The notes under the pieces are model-generated. The model worked only from the letters and a program-made list of their open reading frames with translations, was not told the DNA's origin and did not search any database. Shown here piece by piece: positions 1-9,798 of a DNA stretch of 64,000 nt. The number at the start of each line of letters is the position of its first letter. Positions within the stretch are counted from its first letter, which is position 1. This DNA is from CAIJXB01 sp964455905 (lineage in GTDB: Bacteria; Chlamydiota; Chlamydiia; Chlamydiales; Rhabdochlamydiaceae), in contig CAYVYN010000002.1 in the NCBI GenBank assembly GCA_964455905.1, forward strand, positions 186,001 to 250,000, given 5' to 3'. The position numbers and the translations under genes were made by a program.

Positions 1-328
1 AAGAGCCTTCTGTTTGGGGATCTGAGGAAGATCCGTCATCAGTTCCTCCATCCGAAGAGCCCCCAGAGCCGCTACTACCATCTTCGTTGACTGTTGCATC
101 TGCGGTGGTGGATTGGGTTTCTTGACTTGAGGTTGTTGATTCTGATTCTACCTCTGATTCTGTGCTAGTGATTGTTTCTGCTGTGTCTGCTGTTTCAAGA
201 ATAATAGCAGATAGGGTAACTGTATCTGCCGCACTATTTGTTTTTTCTTGTTGTCCTGTTGCTTCAGTGCTTGAAATCGAGGATGTTTGCTCCTGTGAGG
301 TATTGGAATTTATATTAAGTTCGCTCAT
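1..328 (-). CDS. Ser/Thr-rich, probably secreted protein (N-terminal part, runs off window)
   Basis: This reading frame is open from an ATG at 326-328 on the minus strand to the window edge. The start is preceded by a good AGGAGA ribosome site. The 109 visible residues begin MSELNINSNTSQEQ and are dominated by Ser, Thr, Glu and Gln, then by a Gly/Ser/Asp-rich stretch. There is no signal peptide and no hydrophobic segment in the visible part. The composition resembles the N terminus of the 788-residue protein encoded further along on the same strand, so the two may be distant paralogues or share a secretion route. Such low-complexity N termini without a Sec signal are common in chlamydial type III substrates, but that is inference. 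Function unknown. Confidence 0.75.
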   Translation of the reverse strand, partial: MSELNINSNTSQEQTSSISSTEATGQQEKTNSAADTVTLSAIILETADTAETITSTESEVESESTTSSQETQSTTADATVNEDGSSGSGGSSDGGTDDGSSSDPQTEGS

Positions 329-394
329 TTCGTTCTCCTTGCTGTTAAAATCAACATAACAAATATTTTATTATTTAACAACGGTATAAAATAA

Positions 395-423
395 TTGAAT
401 TTATTTATTTTTAATTGTAAAAT
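395..423 (+). promoter_or_regulatory. possible sigma-70-type promoter for the exported protein gene
   Basis: TTGAAT at 395-400 and TAAAAT at 418-423 are separated by 17 bases and lie about 30 bases before the start codon at 456. The match is decent, but the surrounding DNA is very AT-rich, so chance matches are likely. Confidence 0.35.
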
Positions 424-455
424 CATTGCATAAATAAATTAACTCGGAGAGTTCG

Positions 456-1127
456 ATGAAGAAGTTTATTTTAGGGGTTTTAGGATGTTTAGCCTTGTTT
501 TTAGCGATGAACCAGGGGAATCTTCAGACAAGCCCTCTTTCTACTCTTTTAGCTTTAAAAGGTGGATTCCTGCAGCAAGAGCAGGTTGTTCTTTCTGTAA
601 GAGCGTTAAATGCGGAAGAAAGTAAGGAACATTTACAAGGCGACATCGTTCATTGGGGGTATCAGCCTGTTCAGGTGACGATTGAAAATAACTCACCAGA
701 TCCCTATTTTTTAAGCCCTGAATCTATCGAACTACCACTTATCCATTCCAAAAAAGTAGCAAATCATGTTGTAAAAAACTCTATTCCTAGGGCGATTGGA
801 TTTAAGATAGCCAGTTTTTTATTTTGGCCTTTTATGATTCCTAGTACTATAGATAGTTTAATGACTTTAAAAAGTTACAACGCTCTTAAAAAAAGCTTAG
901 CTTCTAAAATAGTCAAAGAAGAAATCATCCCACCTTATTCAGTAGTTAATCGTCTTTTTTTTGTGAAGATTGAAGACTATCAAGATTCTTACGTAATTAA
1001 AATACAGAATCAAGAGACCTTAGAGGATAAGGTATTTCAGTTAGAAAAAGGGGATGATGAGGGGCAAAAAACCATTTCTCCCACGCTAACAGAAATAGAA
1101 AACTACTACCTTTCGCATGAAAAGTAG
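456..1127 (+). CDS. exported protein, paralogue of the lipoprotein at 52724
   Basis: This encodes 223 residues with an N-terminal signal or membrane segment (MKKFILGVLGCLALFLAM). The ATG follows a GGAG site at a normal distance. The mature part shares a clear pattern with the lipoprotein encoded at 52724-53329: both have GYQPVQ followed by an I.NNS...Y..S block, then a hydrophobic LF.WP..IP...D stretch, then an NRLFFV/NKLLFV block near the C terminus. No lipobox is obvious here, unlike in the paralogue. It is probably a periplasmic or envelope-anchored protein of unknown function. It is convergent with the next gene, whose terminator overlaps the 3' end of this one. Confidence 0.8.
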   Translation: MKKFILGVLGCLALFLAMNQGNLQTSPLSTLLALKGGFLQQEQVVLSVRALNAEESKEHLQGDIVHWGYQPVQVTIENNSPDPYFLSPESIELPLIHSKKVANHVVKNSIPRAIGFKIASFLFWPFMIPSTIDSLMTLKSYNALKKSLASKIVKEEIIPPYSVVNRLFFVKIEDYQDSYVIKIQNQETLEDKVFQLEKGDDEGQKTISPTLTEIENYYLSHEK

Positions 1128-1130
1128 TAG
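1092..1130 (-). terminator. Rho-independent terminator of the Ser-rich 788-residue protein gene
   Basis: Read on the minus strand, a 12-pair stem (arms within 1103-1114 and 1119-1130, one G-U pair, four-base loop) is followed by a T-rich run at 1102-1092. It lies just past the minus-strand stop codon and inside the last codons of the convergent plus-strand gene. Confidence 0.7.
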
Positions 1131-1139
1131 CTATCCACT

Positions 1140-3506
1140 TTAGACTCTTTGGCTCGAAGATATCTCCTGCTGCGTTCTTTGTGCCTGTGCAATACTTTGA
1201 GATAGACCAGAAGATTGGTCTCTGTTTCCTTGGTAAACACCGGTAAGCATTTGAGCCGAAGATTTCATTAATTCGGCATTAGCGCTCGCTGTTCCTGCTT
1301 CAAGCTGTTTTTTCGCCGCAGCAAAGTCGTAGGTTGATTTGATAAGGCCTCCAACTGCTTGGAAAGATGCATTAATCGCTGTACTTTGCTGCAGTCGCAT
1401 GCTTAGCTCGGAAGGAGCCGCTTGATCAACCCGCTCTTGTAACTTGACTTTATTTTCAGTGCCTTTATTAATAACTAGATTGATTTCCTCATCACCCATA
1501 TTATCTCTAGCATTTTGTGTTCTTTTCGAAATATCAGCTTTTTGGCTTTGGATAAAACTTTTTTGCTGATCTTCGGAAAAAGAAGCAGGGGGCTCTTGTG
1601 GTTTAAGATATCCATTTTCTTTTAGTTCAATAATATCATTTTCTAACTTAGCCCTACTTTCTCTTGTTTTTGCGTCGGGTCCTTTTATTTCCCCTTTAGC
1701 TTTTATCGTATCCATATCATCAAGTAGCTGCTGAGTTTGTGCTTTCTTAGCATTTTGTGATCTTTCTGGATCCTGGCGAATAGCCCTAGCCTCTTCAATA
1801 ATACCTGCTTCTTCTCCTGTGTAGGGTGTGTTAGAGTCTGGTTTTGCAAGGATTTCATTTTCTTTAAAGAGGATTTCGGCATCTTTTCTGGCGCGAAATC
1901 TGTCCTTAACCTCAATAGCTTGTCGATCACCTGCGTCAACATCCTGAACAAGATTTTCTACTGTTGCTTTATTGGTTAGATCTGTTTCTCTAGTCGTTCG
2001 TTCTTGAACTGTTGGATTTAAATCTTCTAACTCTGCATCAGAAGCATCTCTAAGGGTTGCTCTTCTTGCGTCGTTTTCTATTTCGGAGCCTTTTGTGTAG
2101 TTTTTACCAGCCTGCGTTGTATTATTGGGATCTGTTATTTTACTTATGTAATTTGGTTGGTCTGGATTATCTAAATCAATCCCAAGTTTGGCCGCTGCAT
2201 CTCTTTGTGGTTGTGTTGGGGGATTCCCCATAGACGCGCTCACGTTTATGTCGTCAACGAGCTTTTTAGTTGCTGAAGCCCTAACATCTGGATCTGTAGG
2301 GACATCCTGTCTTTCGGGATTTTCTATGAATGCTTGTGCTGCGCTAGATTTTTCTTTTGCGGTATCCAGTTGAACCTTGGACTCTACGGCTCTTACGTCG
2401 GCGCGTATTTCTTGTTCTACTCTTGCTTTACCAGATTCAATACCCATCTTGTCGTTTGGAATCTCTTGGTCGCTTTCTAGAGCTTTTACGTTTTTTTGAA
2501 GAGTCGCTTGAGGTTGCATTTGATCACGGACAGTTGCATTGCCATTACGCATAGCTGCACTTTGTGCTGGGGGAGCACTTAAATCTGTTTGTGCGGATTT
2601 TATGTTTTGGATAGATGTCTTATCTGGACTTGGAGAGGACATCAAAGCTGCACCAAACGAAACTCCAGCACCTGCTAACGATGTCGCTGAACTAACAAGC
2701 ATCCCTTGAGCTTCTAGGCGTTTTTGGTCAGCGCTTAGCTCCGCTGCGCTAATTTGCTGATCTGCTGCAACTTGGTTTGCAAGGGCTGCCATTTCAGAGC
2801 TGTCAGAAGTTGTATTGATTAAACTGATTTTTGCTTTTGTATAGGCTTCGATAGACTTTACATACGCTTCATAGCTCTCAGCGGCAGGACTCATTCCTAT
2901 TTGGTTAATTCCTGGAATAACCCCTTCTTGTGAAGTATCTTCGCTGCTTTCTTCTCCCCCAGAATAACCGCCGGCAGTCGGCTGCGAACTTACTGTCGTT
3001 TTTAGCCCTCCTGCTGAATCTGGAACTGTATTAACGCCAACTGACTCTACCTCACTTTCTACCTGGGCGCTAGAGGAGCTTGTTTGCGCCTGAGATCTGC
3101 CTCCTTGAGAGCCTCCTCCTTCTCTATCTTCACTAACTGTAAGATCTTGAGAAAACCCCACGTTTTCCATGCGGTTTTTTTCTTCAGATACTGATTCTTT
3201 AGTTGATTTGGTTTCTGAGTAAATTTGATTCGACTGTGCTATGTTACCTTCTAATAATGGGTCTGAAAGAGGAAGGGGCGACTGAGCCTCTATTTCTGCG
3301 TTGGCCGGACTGTTTGAAGCTGGTAAAAAAGGCTCCGTTGAGGCGGATGTCCCTGTCATAATAGAAGCAAGAACAGCTGCACTACTTGGCGTAGAGTCTT
3401 GTTTATCGTTTTCTATACGAGCGCTCTCAGCTCCCGCAGTAGCTTGTATCGCTTCATTAGTGCCACCACTACCACCACTTACGGGTTTTTCTCCAATTCC
3501 AGACAT
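1140..3506 (-). CDS. large Ser/Gln/Asn-rich protein, candidate type III secreted or translocator-like protein
   Basis: This encodes 788 residues. An upstream in-frame GTG at 3512 is possible, but the AAGAGG ribosome site is better spaced from the ATG at 3506. The first ~230 residues are low-complexity Ser/Gly/Glu; the rest is predicted helical, Ala/Gln/Asp/Lys-rich and coiled-coil-like. A short apolar stretch (ATSLAGAGVSFGAALM, around residue 280) is the only hydrophobic patch. The C-terminal ~90 residues (SFQAVGGLIKSTYDFAAAKK onward) resemble the amphipathic tails of chlamydial CopB/CopD-type translocators in composition, but I cannot confirm homology. There is no Sec signal. A terminator follows directly. 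Unknown function; a secreted structural or effector protein is the best guess. Confidence 0.8.
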   Translation of the reverse strand: MSGIGEKPVSGGSGGTNEAIQATAGAESARIENDKQDSTPSSAAVLASIMTGTSASTEPFLPASNSPANAEIEAQSPLPLSDPLLEGNIAQSNQIYSETKSTKESVSEEKNRMENVGFSQDLTVSEDREGGGSQGGRSQAQTSSSSAQVESEVESVGVNTVPDSAGGLKTTVSSQPTAGGYSGGEESSEDTSQEGVIPGINQIGMSPAAESYEAYVKSIEAYTKAKISLINTTSDSSEMAALANQVAADQQISAAELSADQKRLEAQGMLVSSATSLAGAGVSFGAALMSSPSPDKTSIQNIKSAQTDLSAPPAQSAAMRNGNATVRDQMQPQATLQKNVKALESDQEIPNDKMGIESGKARVEQEIRADVRAVESKVQLDTAKEKSSAAQAFIENPERQDVPTDPDVRASATKKLVDDINVSASMGNPPTQPQRDAAAKLGIDLDNPDQPNYISKITDPNNTTQAGKNYTKGSEIENDARRATLRDASDAELEDLNPTVQERTTRETDLTNKATVENLVQDVDAGDRQAIEVKDRFRARKDAEILFKENEILAKPDSNTPYTGEEAGIIEEARAIRQDPERSQNAKKAQTQQLLDDMDTIKAKGEIKGPDAKTRESRAKLENDIIELKENGYLKPQEPPASFSEDQQKSFIQSQKADISKRTQNARDNMGDEEINLVINKGTENKVKLQERVDQAAPSELSMRLQQSTAINASFQAVGGLIKSTYDFAAAKKQLEAGTASANAELMKSSAQMLTGVYQGNRDQSSGLSQSIAQAQRTQQEISSSQRV

Positions 3507-3735
3507 AAACACCTCTTGTCAATTTGTTGTTTTAAAATTAATGTTACATATTAATTAATTTGTTTGTCATTTTTATTTGTAATGTTATTTGCCTATTTTT
3601 TTTATTATTAAGATGTTGTGTTTGTTTCTCTTGTTTTTTTGAAATTTTTTTATGTTGCTTTTTTTGGTGCATAGAATCTATTTATTATAAGTGATTTATG
3701 TGCTATTTTATTTCTTAATTAGCAAACGAGGTAAT

Positions 3736-4056
3736 ATGCAAAAGTTACAGATCGAAGAGATTGAAGAAATGATCCTTGGTAAGAAGATTCCTCAAGAAAT
3801 TATTCCTGTTGTTGAACTGTTTCTTGCGGCTATAAATGATTGGCCTACAGATGTCTGTAGCTTTTTCGAATATGTGCACGAGGTAGAATCGTTTATTGGC
3901 GGTGTCTCGACAAAAGAGGGCATAGAAAACGCCCTTAGATCAGTGGATTTATTGGAAAATGCTTGGGAGTCAGAGTCTTTAAGTCAAATTATTGAGGTTT
4001 TTCATTTTTATCCAAATGGAATTTCTTTAGTTGAAATAAGCAATTCTTTAGGATGA
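3736..4056 (+). CDS. small acidic protein of unknown function
   Basis: This encodes 106 residues from the ATG at 3736, which has a GAGG site six bases upstream. A longer frame from 3691 exists but would add a hydrophobic leader without a ribosome site. The protein (MQKLQIEEIEEMILGKKIPQ...) is acidic and helical with no recognised domain. Its size and acidity would fit a secretion chaperone, but nothing in the sequence proves that. It ends ten bases before a decayed gene. Confidence 0.6.
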   Translation: MQKLQIEEIEEMILGKKIPQEIIPVVELFLAAINDWPTDVCSFFEYVHEVESFIGGVSTKEGIENALRSVDLLENAWESESLSQIIEVFHFYPNGISLVEISNSLG

Positions 4057-4066
4057 TTCATTTAAA

Positions 4067-4738
4067 TTGAGTTTGTTTGATATTTTATTTGAATATGTGT
4101 TTTTTACTTCAATAACTTATCAGTTAAATACTGATCCTGGGGTAGCAGCTACTGCTTTAGAGCTAAAGCCATCGGATTTTGCTAAAACAACCACTGATGT
4201 TGCTTCCTCGATCTTTCGTATTTTAAAACCTGATAGCACTTTAGATCTCGCATGTATGACGCTAGCTCCGAGCGCAACTAAAGGACTTCATGTCATATCT
4301 ATGAAAAGAAAGTCTTAGATACTTCATGTAAGCCTAGTTTAGTTGATGAGCAAATAGCAGGAAAAGTAGCTGAGGAGCATTTTCTTGAGTCAACGGCAGC
4401 AAAAATCAAAGTTTGCGTAAAAGATACTTTAGTTGAATTATCTACACTTTCTTTAGAAAGAACATATAAAGGGAAGAAGGAATTATTTGATAAAATAGGT
4501 GTCAGTATAAAGACAGGGCCATTAGAGACTAATTTAAAACAGGCTAAAGCAGGAAATGGCAAAAAGTATATCCAGACTGGAAGCAAAATAACCTACCTTT
4601 AGAGCTCGATTATTTTGAAATCAAGAAGAAGGCCACGTCTATGACGTAAAGGTAAAGACAGAATGCGTGCGCAAAGGAAGTTTAAGAAAATTTCCAAAGA
4701 AACACAGCTTTTTGATTTCTTTCAAATCACTTAATTAG
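4067..4738 (+). pseudogene. decayed gene of unknown family, at least two frameshifts
   Basis: Three protein-like stretches follow one another in different frames. Frame one runs to a stop at 4316-4318 (DPGVAATALELKPSDF...DLACMTLAP...). A second frame picks up at about 4303 (EKKVLDTSCKPSLVDEQIAG...) and ends with TAG near 4602. The coding-like sequence then continues in other frames (DWKQNNLPLELDYFEIK, then EEGHVYDVKVKTECV...) to a TAG at 4736-4738. Each piece has ordinary protein composition, and together they read as one broken gene of about 220 codons. I do not recognise the family. The first open frame has no good start (TTG at 4067). Confidence 0.6.
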
Positions 4739-4935
4739 TGCATTTTTTCTAATTCTTACATTAAATCAGCTCTTTTCCATATCGCTTGTCTTTTATTTTC
4801 TTTTGGTTGTAATAAATTTTTTTTCTTTATGTTTAATTTAGTATTTCTCTGTTTTCTATGTGCTTTATTTTATTCTATTTTATTCTATTTTCCTGTAAGG
4901 TGTATTGATATTTAATAAGTAAATATGGAATGTAA

Positions 4936-7900
4936 ATGATATCTACAACGGATTATAGAGATAAAAATTTAAATGAGCTTTTAAAAGAAGCTGCAACTTT
5001 AAAGGCTGGGGAAGAAAGATTCCTTGTTTTGAGTGCTATATGGGCTAAATTTAGAGAAAACAGCTCGTTGAGTTTTTCTTTCCAAAGAGTAAGGCAATAT
5101 CAACCTTTAGAAATTTCTGAAGAAATGAGATTACTTTATTCGAAAGTGTGGAACATTCATAAACCATTAGACAGTCCGTTAGTGCAAAGCGCAGATCTCA
5201 GATTGCAAAATCACAAGAAGCTATTCTTTTTTTTATATAGGATTTATGAAAATTTTAAGGGAAGATTTATTGAAAACCCTAGCTTAAAGATTCTTTTAGA
5301 GGAGTTTTTTTGGTCTTTAGGTAGCTTTGAAGATGTAGAGATCGTTTCTAAAATGTTTTCTAGAGACTCTTTTCAAATAGAAGATCTTCCTTCTTTTATC
5401 AGATTGAATGCGTTTTTACAAAAAGCTTCTGATTTGATGGCTTTAGAGATTGTAGTGGAAATTTTTAAAATCCTTGAGAAAGTAGAGGCGAGCCCTTCTT
5501 TGTTTGCGCGCTTTTTGTCAAAGCAGTCTCCAGAAAAACAGGTTGCTTTACTTGAAAAATTTTCAAAAAATGGGTTAAGTTCTTATATTTATCGAAGCCT
5601 TTTTTTAGTCGATAGTGACTGTTTTCAAGCATTTAAACTTTTTTTTTCTCAACACAGTTCTGTTTCCTACATGATAGATGAAATAGACGATCTACCCACT
5701 TTAAGAGCTCTTGTATATATTGCTGTAAAAAACCATTCACTTCCTTTACAAGTTTTTTCTCCAAAAAGCGAAGAAGAAAGACGCGCATTATTAAAAGCTA
5801 TCTGTCTTTGTATTAATGCGGACGCAAATTCTCTTTTTTTTTCTAATCACGTTTTAGTTGTTGGTTTTTTTGAAGCTCTTTCTCAAGATAGCATTTATAA
5901 AAATGCCTTGTTTATAACTCTTTTGAGAGAAGTCTTGGAGGGGCTTGCTCTTCAGGAGCAAAACTCTCTTCTATCATTTTGTAAAGAAGGTGAGCTACTA
6001 CAGGGTGTTTACAAGGTGTTATCTGAAGAACGAAATTGTCTAAAGCATGCTTTAGCTGTTTTTTTTGCGTCTCAGTTTGGACTTTCAGAAGACCTGCTCA
6101 TAGATATGAGTTCTGCAGAGCTACGTTGTTTTGTTTGTATTAAAGAAAAAAAACATCGCTTATTAAATTTTACAAATCAAGAGCCTCTTCTTGGCGCTTT
6201 AGTTCGATTTTCACCAACGGATGTTTTTGATTTTTTTAAGCAGGCTTGTAATCCATCAAGAGATGCAGTTTTGTTTGCTCGTTATCTGGAAAGATTTTCT
6301 GAGGCTGAAATAGGTGAATTCTTAAGGAAAGAGTTTTGCGGATACGCTAAAGAGTTGGTTCGTATAGAGTACTTTTCTTTGTTTATTTCTTTGAGAGCCT
6401 TTTTCACACGTGAAACTTCTCCTGTTTTTCAAACAGCTTCTAGCTTTTTTGTTATAAAATCTTTACTTCATTTCTTAGATCATCCTATTTTGAAACCAGA
6501 AGATGTGAATGAAGAGTCCACAGGAGAGTTTACAGAAGCGTTACAAAAGGTTTGGGAAGTAGAAGGTGGCAAAGAAAAAGTTAGGACATTTTTTCAGGCA
6601 AACAAATGGGGTAATAGATCTTTTTTATGTATTCGTTTTTTAGAGAATCTTCCTTTAGAAGAGCAGAAAGAGTTTTTATCTTCTAAAGTGCTTTCTTCTT
6701 ATATTCCTACTGTTTTACGTTACGGAAACTTGCTTTCTATAGACTGTCTTGGATTTCTAGTGGAAAGAATGCAGAGCAAGTATAGAAGCTTCAATTTTAA
6801 ACAAGTAACTTCTTTGCCTCAGCTCAGTGCGATGTTCTATATCTTAGAGCCGGCTCAGTATTTGCCTCCTTCCAATCAAGACTTAGAGATAGCCTTAAAT
6901 TTGATTTATCCAACTAATCCAAGTCTTGTCGTAAATGTGTTTTTAGGCGCTAGCGCAAAAGAGGAGTACTTTCCTATTTTTGAAGTTTTTTTACCTAAAA
7001 TAGAAGAACTCCAAAAACGACTTTTTACAAAGGAATTTAAAAAGTACTTGGATTATCTTAAGGAAATTGGCAGCGTAAAAAATTTCATTTTAATAAAAGA
7101 GTTACTTTTAGCAGATCTAAGAAAAAGTTTTCGAGCTACATCTTTAAGTTCTTGTTTTGAAAAAATAGAAGACTATAACGATTTACACATAATAGAAAAT
7201 GTTTTGAAAAAAAACCAGAAGGGTATTTTAGATTCCTTCGCAGATAGAAAAGCTTTTGCTAAGGTAGTGAAAAAGCTTTATCTAGAAGGCTTTAAATCTG
7301 AATTGTTTTTTGTGTTAGAGGTCTTATTTAAGGAAGACGGATTTTCAGAGTTATTAGATGTTTTTTCAGAGAATTACTTAGAGCTATTTTTACAATCGTC
7401 TTTAAAAGAAAAATGCTATTTAACTGAAATGCCTTTAGTTAAAGAAAAAATCTATTTTTCAATGAAAACCAAATTTCCAGAAATTTTAGAGTCGGAGTGG
7501 CTCTCCGTTTTTGCAAAAATAGAAACGTTTTCAGAGATAGAGGTTGTAGATGCATTATTTAGAGTTTGTCGAGGAGATCTTTCTTTGGAAGGGAATACGC
7601 ATTTGCGTGAATTTTTGCGTTTAGGAAATAAATTTGAATTGAAAAGACAGATACTCCAACTCTTTTGGCTTCTAAAAAATGAGGAAGATGCTTCGATGGC
7701 ATTTTATCAGTTTTGTTATTTTTTAAAGCCCAAAGAGCAAAAAGAGTTTCTCAGTTCCTTATTGAAAGTGCCAGGGAATCAAAGATATTTGATGTATTTA
7801 AGTAGCAGTGAATCTAAAAACTTTCCTGAAATGTTTTTATTTGGAGTAGAGTTGAAATTGGAAAAAGACTTTCCGTTGTTTTCTAAGGTAATTGTTCGAG

Positions 7901-9780
7901 AGCTTTTATTTCTTTTATCTAATCCGGTGCATCCTCCTTTAAGAGAGTTTATGGGGTTAACCAGTTTGGATTTGTACATCCTCGCTCCGCTACTCCCTAA
8001 TAAGACCAGGACTTATGAGCTGTTAGCAAGTCTTTTTGATGAGGAAGAATATGCAGAGTATAGAATTGGGATGTTAAGTTTAGATGATTTGTTGCGTGAA
8101 GATTTTTTGAAGTGGGTAATTGCATCTAAAAATAGCGTTCTTTTGCACAAGGTTAGCGCATTTATTTTAGAAGAAATGAAAGAATCCAATCCAAGTAGAA
8201 ACTTTAAAGAGTTATTTTCTCATGAAGAAACTATTGACTTAAGTTTTGTTGAAAATTTTAATAATATTTTAAATTGGCAAAGAGAGCACTTCCCAACGTA
8301 TGCAAACTTAGAAAAAGCTTTATTTAGAGCCTGGCAGTTTGGATTAAAAGAGCGGGTGATTAGTGTTTTTTCATATCTTAAGCCAGAAAATCTTTGTCTT
8401 GTCTTTAAAAATTTTCTAATCTTATTTGAAGACTCTTTTTCTAGTATCTTACAAAATCCTATGACAGAAGAAAATATAAATGAATATATAGAGCTTTCTC
8501 TATCTGGATGGACATTTCTACGAGAGTATTTTGAGGGTAAATCTTTTAAGGATATAGAAAGTATTAAAACGAGTCTCAATCTAGAGTGGAGCTCTTTGTT
8601 TTTTACGAAAACTAAAAAAGAGATCGCTTTCAGGTTAGATAAAGATGGTCCAAGAGACCTTGCTTCTTTTGACCTCATTGAGACACAAGAATTTATAAAT
8701 TGGCTTACACAAAAATCAAGTGATTCTAGCCTTTCAAAAATAATTCAAGGTATTGGGGCGTCTTTGGAAGCGGCTGAATTAAATGTTTCTATATCGACCT
8801 ATAAAAGAAAAATATATTTAGCTAAAACGATCATTCTTGCTTTTTTAGAAAAAGAAAGAAAAATTTCATTAAAAAAACCAGTTTCTTTTTTTAAACTGGA
8901 AGCACTTTTAAAAGATGAGAATCCTTTACAATTCGTAGACGAAGTAAAGACTTTTGTGAGGTTTTTATTTGATTTCAATTTAGAGCTAGCCCCGACCGCA
9001 GAAGGAGAGAAATTTAAAAATTGGTCGAAAGATTTGCAAGATGCTTGCAATCAGGTTCCTGAAGATCTGCCTAGAACCTTTGTAAATGGCGTGGCAGGCA
9101 TATTAATTTCCGCAGTTCAGAATTTAGTTGTAGTAGATTCTTCTCAAAAAGCATCTATAAAATTTGTGTATGAAGAGGAAGATTCCGTTTTAGAAAATAT
9201 TTTTTCTATGCATAGCTATTACCTTTTATCTAATAAAGATATCAATCTACATGCAGGATCTAAAAAACTATTAGACTGTTTTTTGAATCCTTCAAATAAA
9301 GTATATCCAATGGTTGATCTTAGAGAAGATGAAATTCAAAAAAACCTTCAAAATTATATAGATGAATTGGAAGGATTTATTTTTATCGAGGCCTTTGAAG
9401 AATCTAACACATATCAAAAATATTGTTCATTTAAAAGGCAATTTCATTGCCTTTGTTTGCAAGCTAAAAATAAAATTAACCGGATGGATTTGGTCGCTTT
9501 TAAGCAAGGGATTGGACATATATACGATTTTATTTTAGTCAAAGAGCTCAGGATTATTCTAAATGAAATATTGTACGAACAATATGTGCTGACTTTAGAA
9601 AGCTGCCGTGCATTTCCAGGTAAAGAAAAGTTGATCACTTTAAAAGAACGAATCCAAGGGTTGGCAGGTAACGTCCCTGAAAAAAACAGACTGACAAAAA
9701 CGCATCTTTGTTCTATTCTCCCTTGCGAAGAAAGGGACTATTTAATTCAGGTGTTAGAAGATCCTTTTATTGAAATATAG
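4936..9780 (+). CDS. very large helical protein of unknown function (1614 residues)
   Basis: This is an uninterrupted 1614-residue frame starting at ATG 4936, with only a weak GGA site. The protein is rich in Leu, Phe, Glu, Lys and Ser and looks almost entirely alpha-helical, in the manner of solenoid proteins, but I see no regular HEAT, TPR or ankyrin consensus. There is no signal peptide, membrane segment or recognisable catalytic motif. The next gene, a SprT-like/DUF2786 protein, starts 18 bases after the stop, so the two are probably cotranscribed. A decamer TTTTATTCTA is repeated in the AT-rich leader near 4865-4890. No function can be assigned; a cytoplasmic scaffold or secreted effector are both possible. 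Confidence 0.8.
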   Translation: MISTTDYRDKNLNELLKEAATLKAGEERFLVLSAIWAKFRENSSLSFSFQRVRQYQPLEISEEMRLLYSKVWNIHKPLDSPLVQSADLRLQNHKKLFFFLYRIYENFKGRFIENPSLKILLEEFFWSLGSFEDVEIVSKMFSRDSFQIEDLPSFIRLNAFLQKASDLMALEIVVEIFKILEKVEASPSLFARFLSKQSPEKQVALLEKFSKNGLSSYIYRSLFLVDSDCFQAFKLFFSQHSSVSYMIDEIDDLPTLRALVYIAVKNHSLPLQVFSPKSEEERRALLKAICLCINADANSLFFSNHVLVVGFFEALSQDSIYKNALFITLLREVLEGLALQEQNSLLSFCKEGELLQGVYKVLSEERNCLKHALAVFFASQFGLSEDLLIDMSSAELRCFVCIKEKKHRLLNFTNQEPLLGALVRFSPTDVFDFFKQACNPSRDAVLFARYLERFSEAEIGEFLRKEFCGYAKELVRIEYFSLFISLRAFFTRETSPVFQTASSFFVIKSLLHFLDHPILKPEDVNEESTGEFTEALQKVWEVEGGKEKVRTFFQANKWGNRSFLCIRFLENLPLEEQKEFLSSKVLSSYIPTVLRYGNLLSIDCLGFLVERMQSKYRSFNFKQVTSLPQLSAMFYILEPAQYLPPSNQDLEIALNLIYPTNPSLVVNVFLGASAKEEYFPIFEVFLPKIEELQKRLFTKEFKKYLDYLKEIGSVKNFILIKELLLADLRKSFRATSLSSCFEKIEDYNDLHIIENVLKKNQKGILDSFADRKAFAKVVKKLYLEGFKSELFFVLEVLFKEDGFSELLDVFSENYLELFLQSSLKEKCYLTEMPLVKEKIYFSMKTKFPEILESEWLSVFAKIETFSEIEVVDALFRVCRGDLSLEGNTHLREFLRLGNKFELKRQILQLFWLLKNEEDASMAFYQFCYFLKPKEQKEFLSSLLKVPGNQRYLMYLSSSESKNFPEMFLFGVELKLEKDFPLFSKVIVRELLFLLSNPVHPPLREFMGLTSLDLYILAPLLPNKTRTYELLASLFDEEEYAEYRIGMLSLDDLLREDFLKWVIASKNSVLLHKVSAFILEEMKESNPSRNFKELFSHEETIDLSFVENFNNILNWQREHFPTYANLEKALFRAWQFGLKERVISVFSYLKPENLCLVFKNFLILFEDSFSSILQNPMTEENINEYIELSLSGWTFLREYFEGKSFKDIESIKTSLNLEWSSLFFTKTKKEIAFRLDKDGPRDLASFDLIETQEFINWLTQKSSDSSLSKIIQGIGASLEAAELNVSISTYKRKIYLAKTIILAFLEKERKISLKKPVSFFKLEALLKDENPLQFVDEVKTFVRFLFDFNLELAPTAEGEKFKNWSKDLQDACNQVPEDLPRTFVNGVAGILISAVQNLVVVDSSQKASIKFVYEEEDSVLENIFSMHSYYLLSNKDINLHAGSKKLLDCFLNPSNKVYPMVDLREDEIQKNLQNYIDELEGFIFIEAFEESNTYQKYCSFKRQFHCLCLQAKNKINRMDLVAFKQGIGHIYDFILVKELRIILNEILYEQYVLTLESCRAFPGKEKLITLKERIQGLAGNVPEKNRLTKTHLCSILPCEERDYLIQVLEDPFIEI

Positions 9781-9798
9781 TTATGTGAATTCAGTTTT

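Noticed and set aside
2188..2554. Plus-strand frames within the Ser-rich protein gene
   Set aside because: The minus-strand gene is long, has a good ribosome site and a terminator; the plus-strand frames have none of these.
4861..4895. Short TTTTATTCTA direct repeats before the 1614-residue gene, considered as an iteron or CRISPR-like array
   Set aside because: Only two to three decamers in AT-rich DNA, with no spacers and no associated genes.
8220..8678. 152-codon minus-strand frame inside the 1614-residue gene
   Set aside because: It lies wholly within a long, well-formed gene, is Ser/Lys-rich as expected for the reverse strand, and has no start signal.
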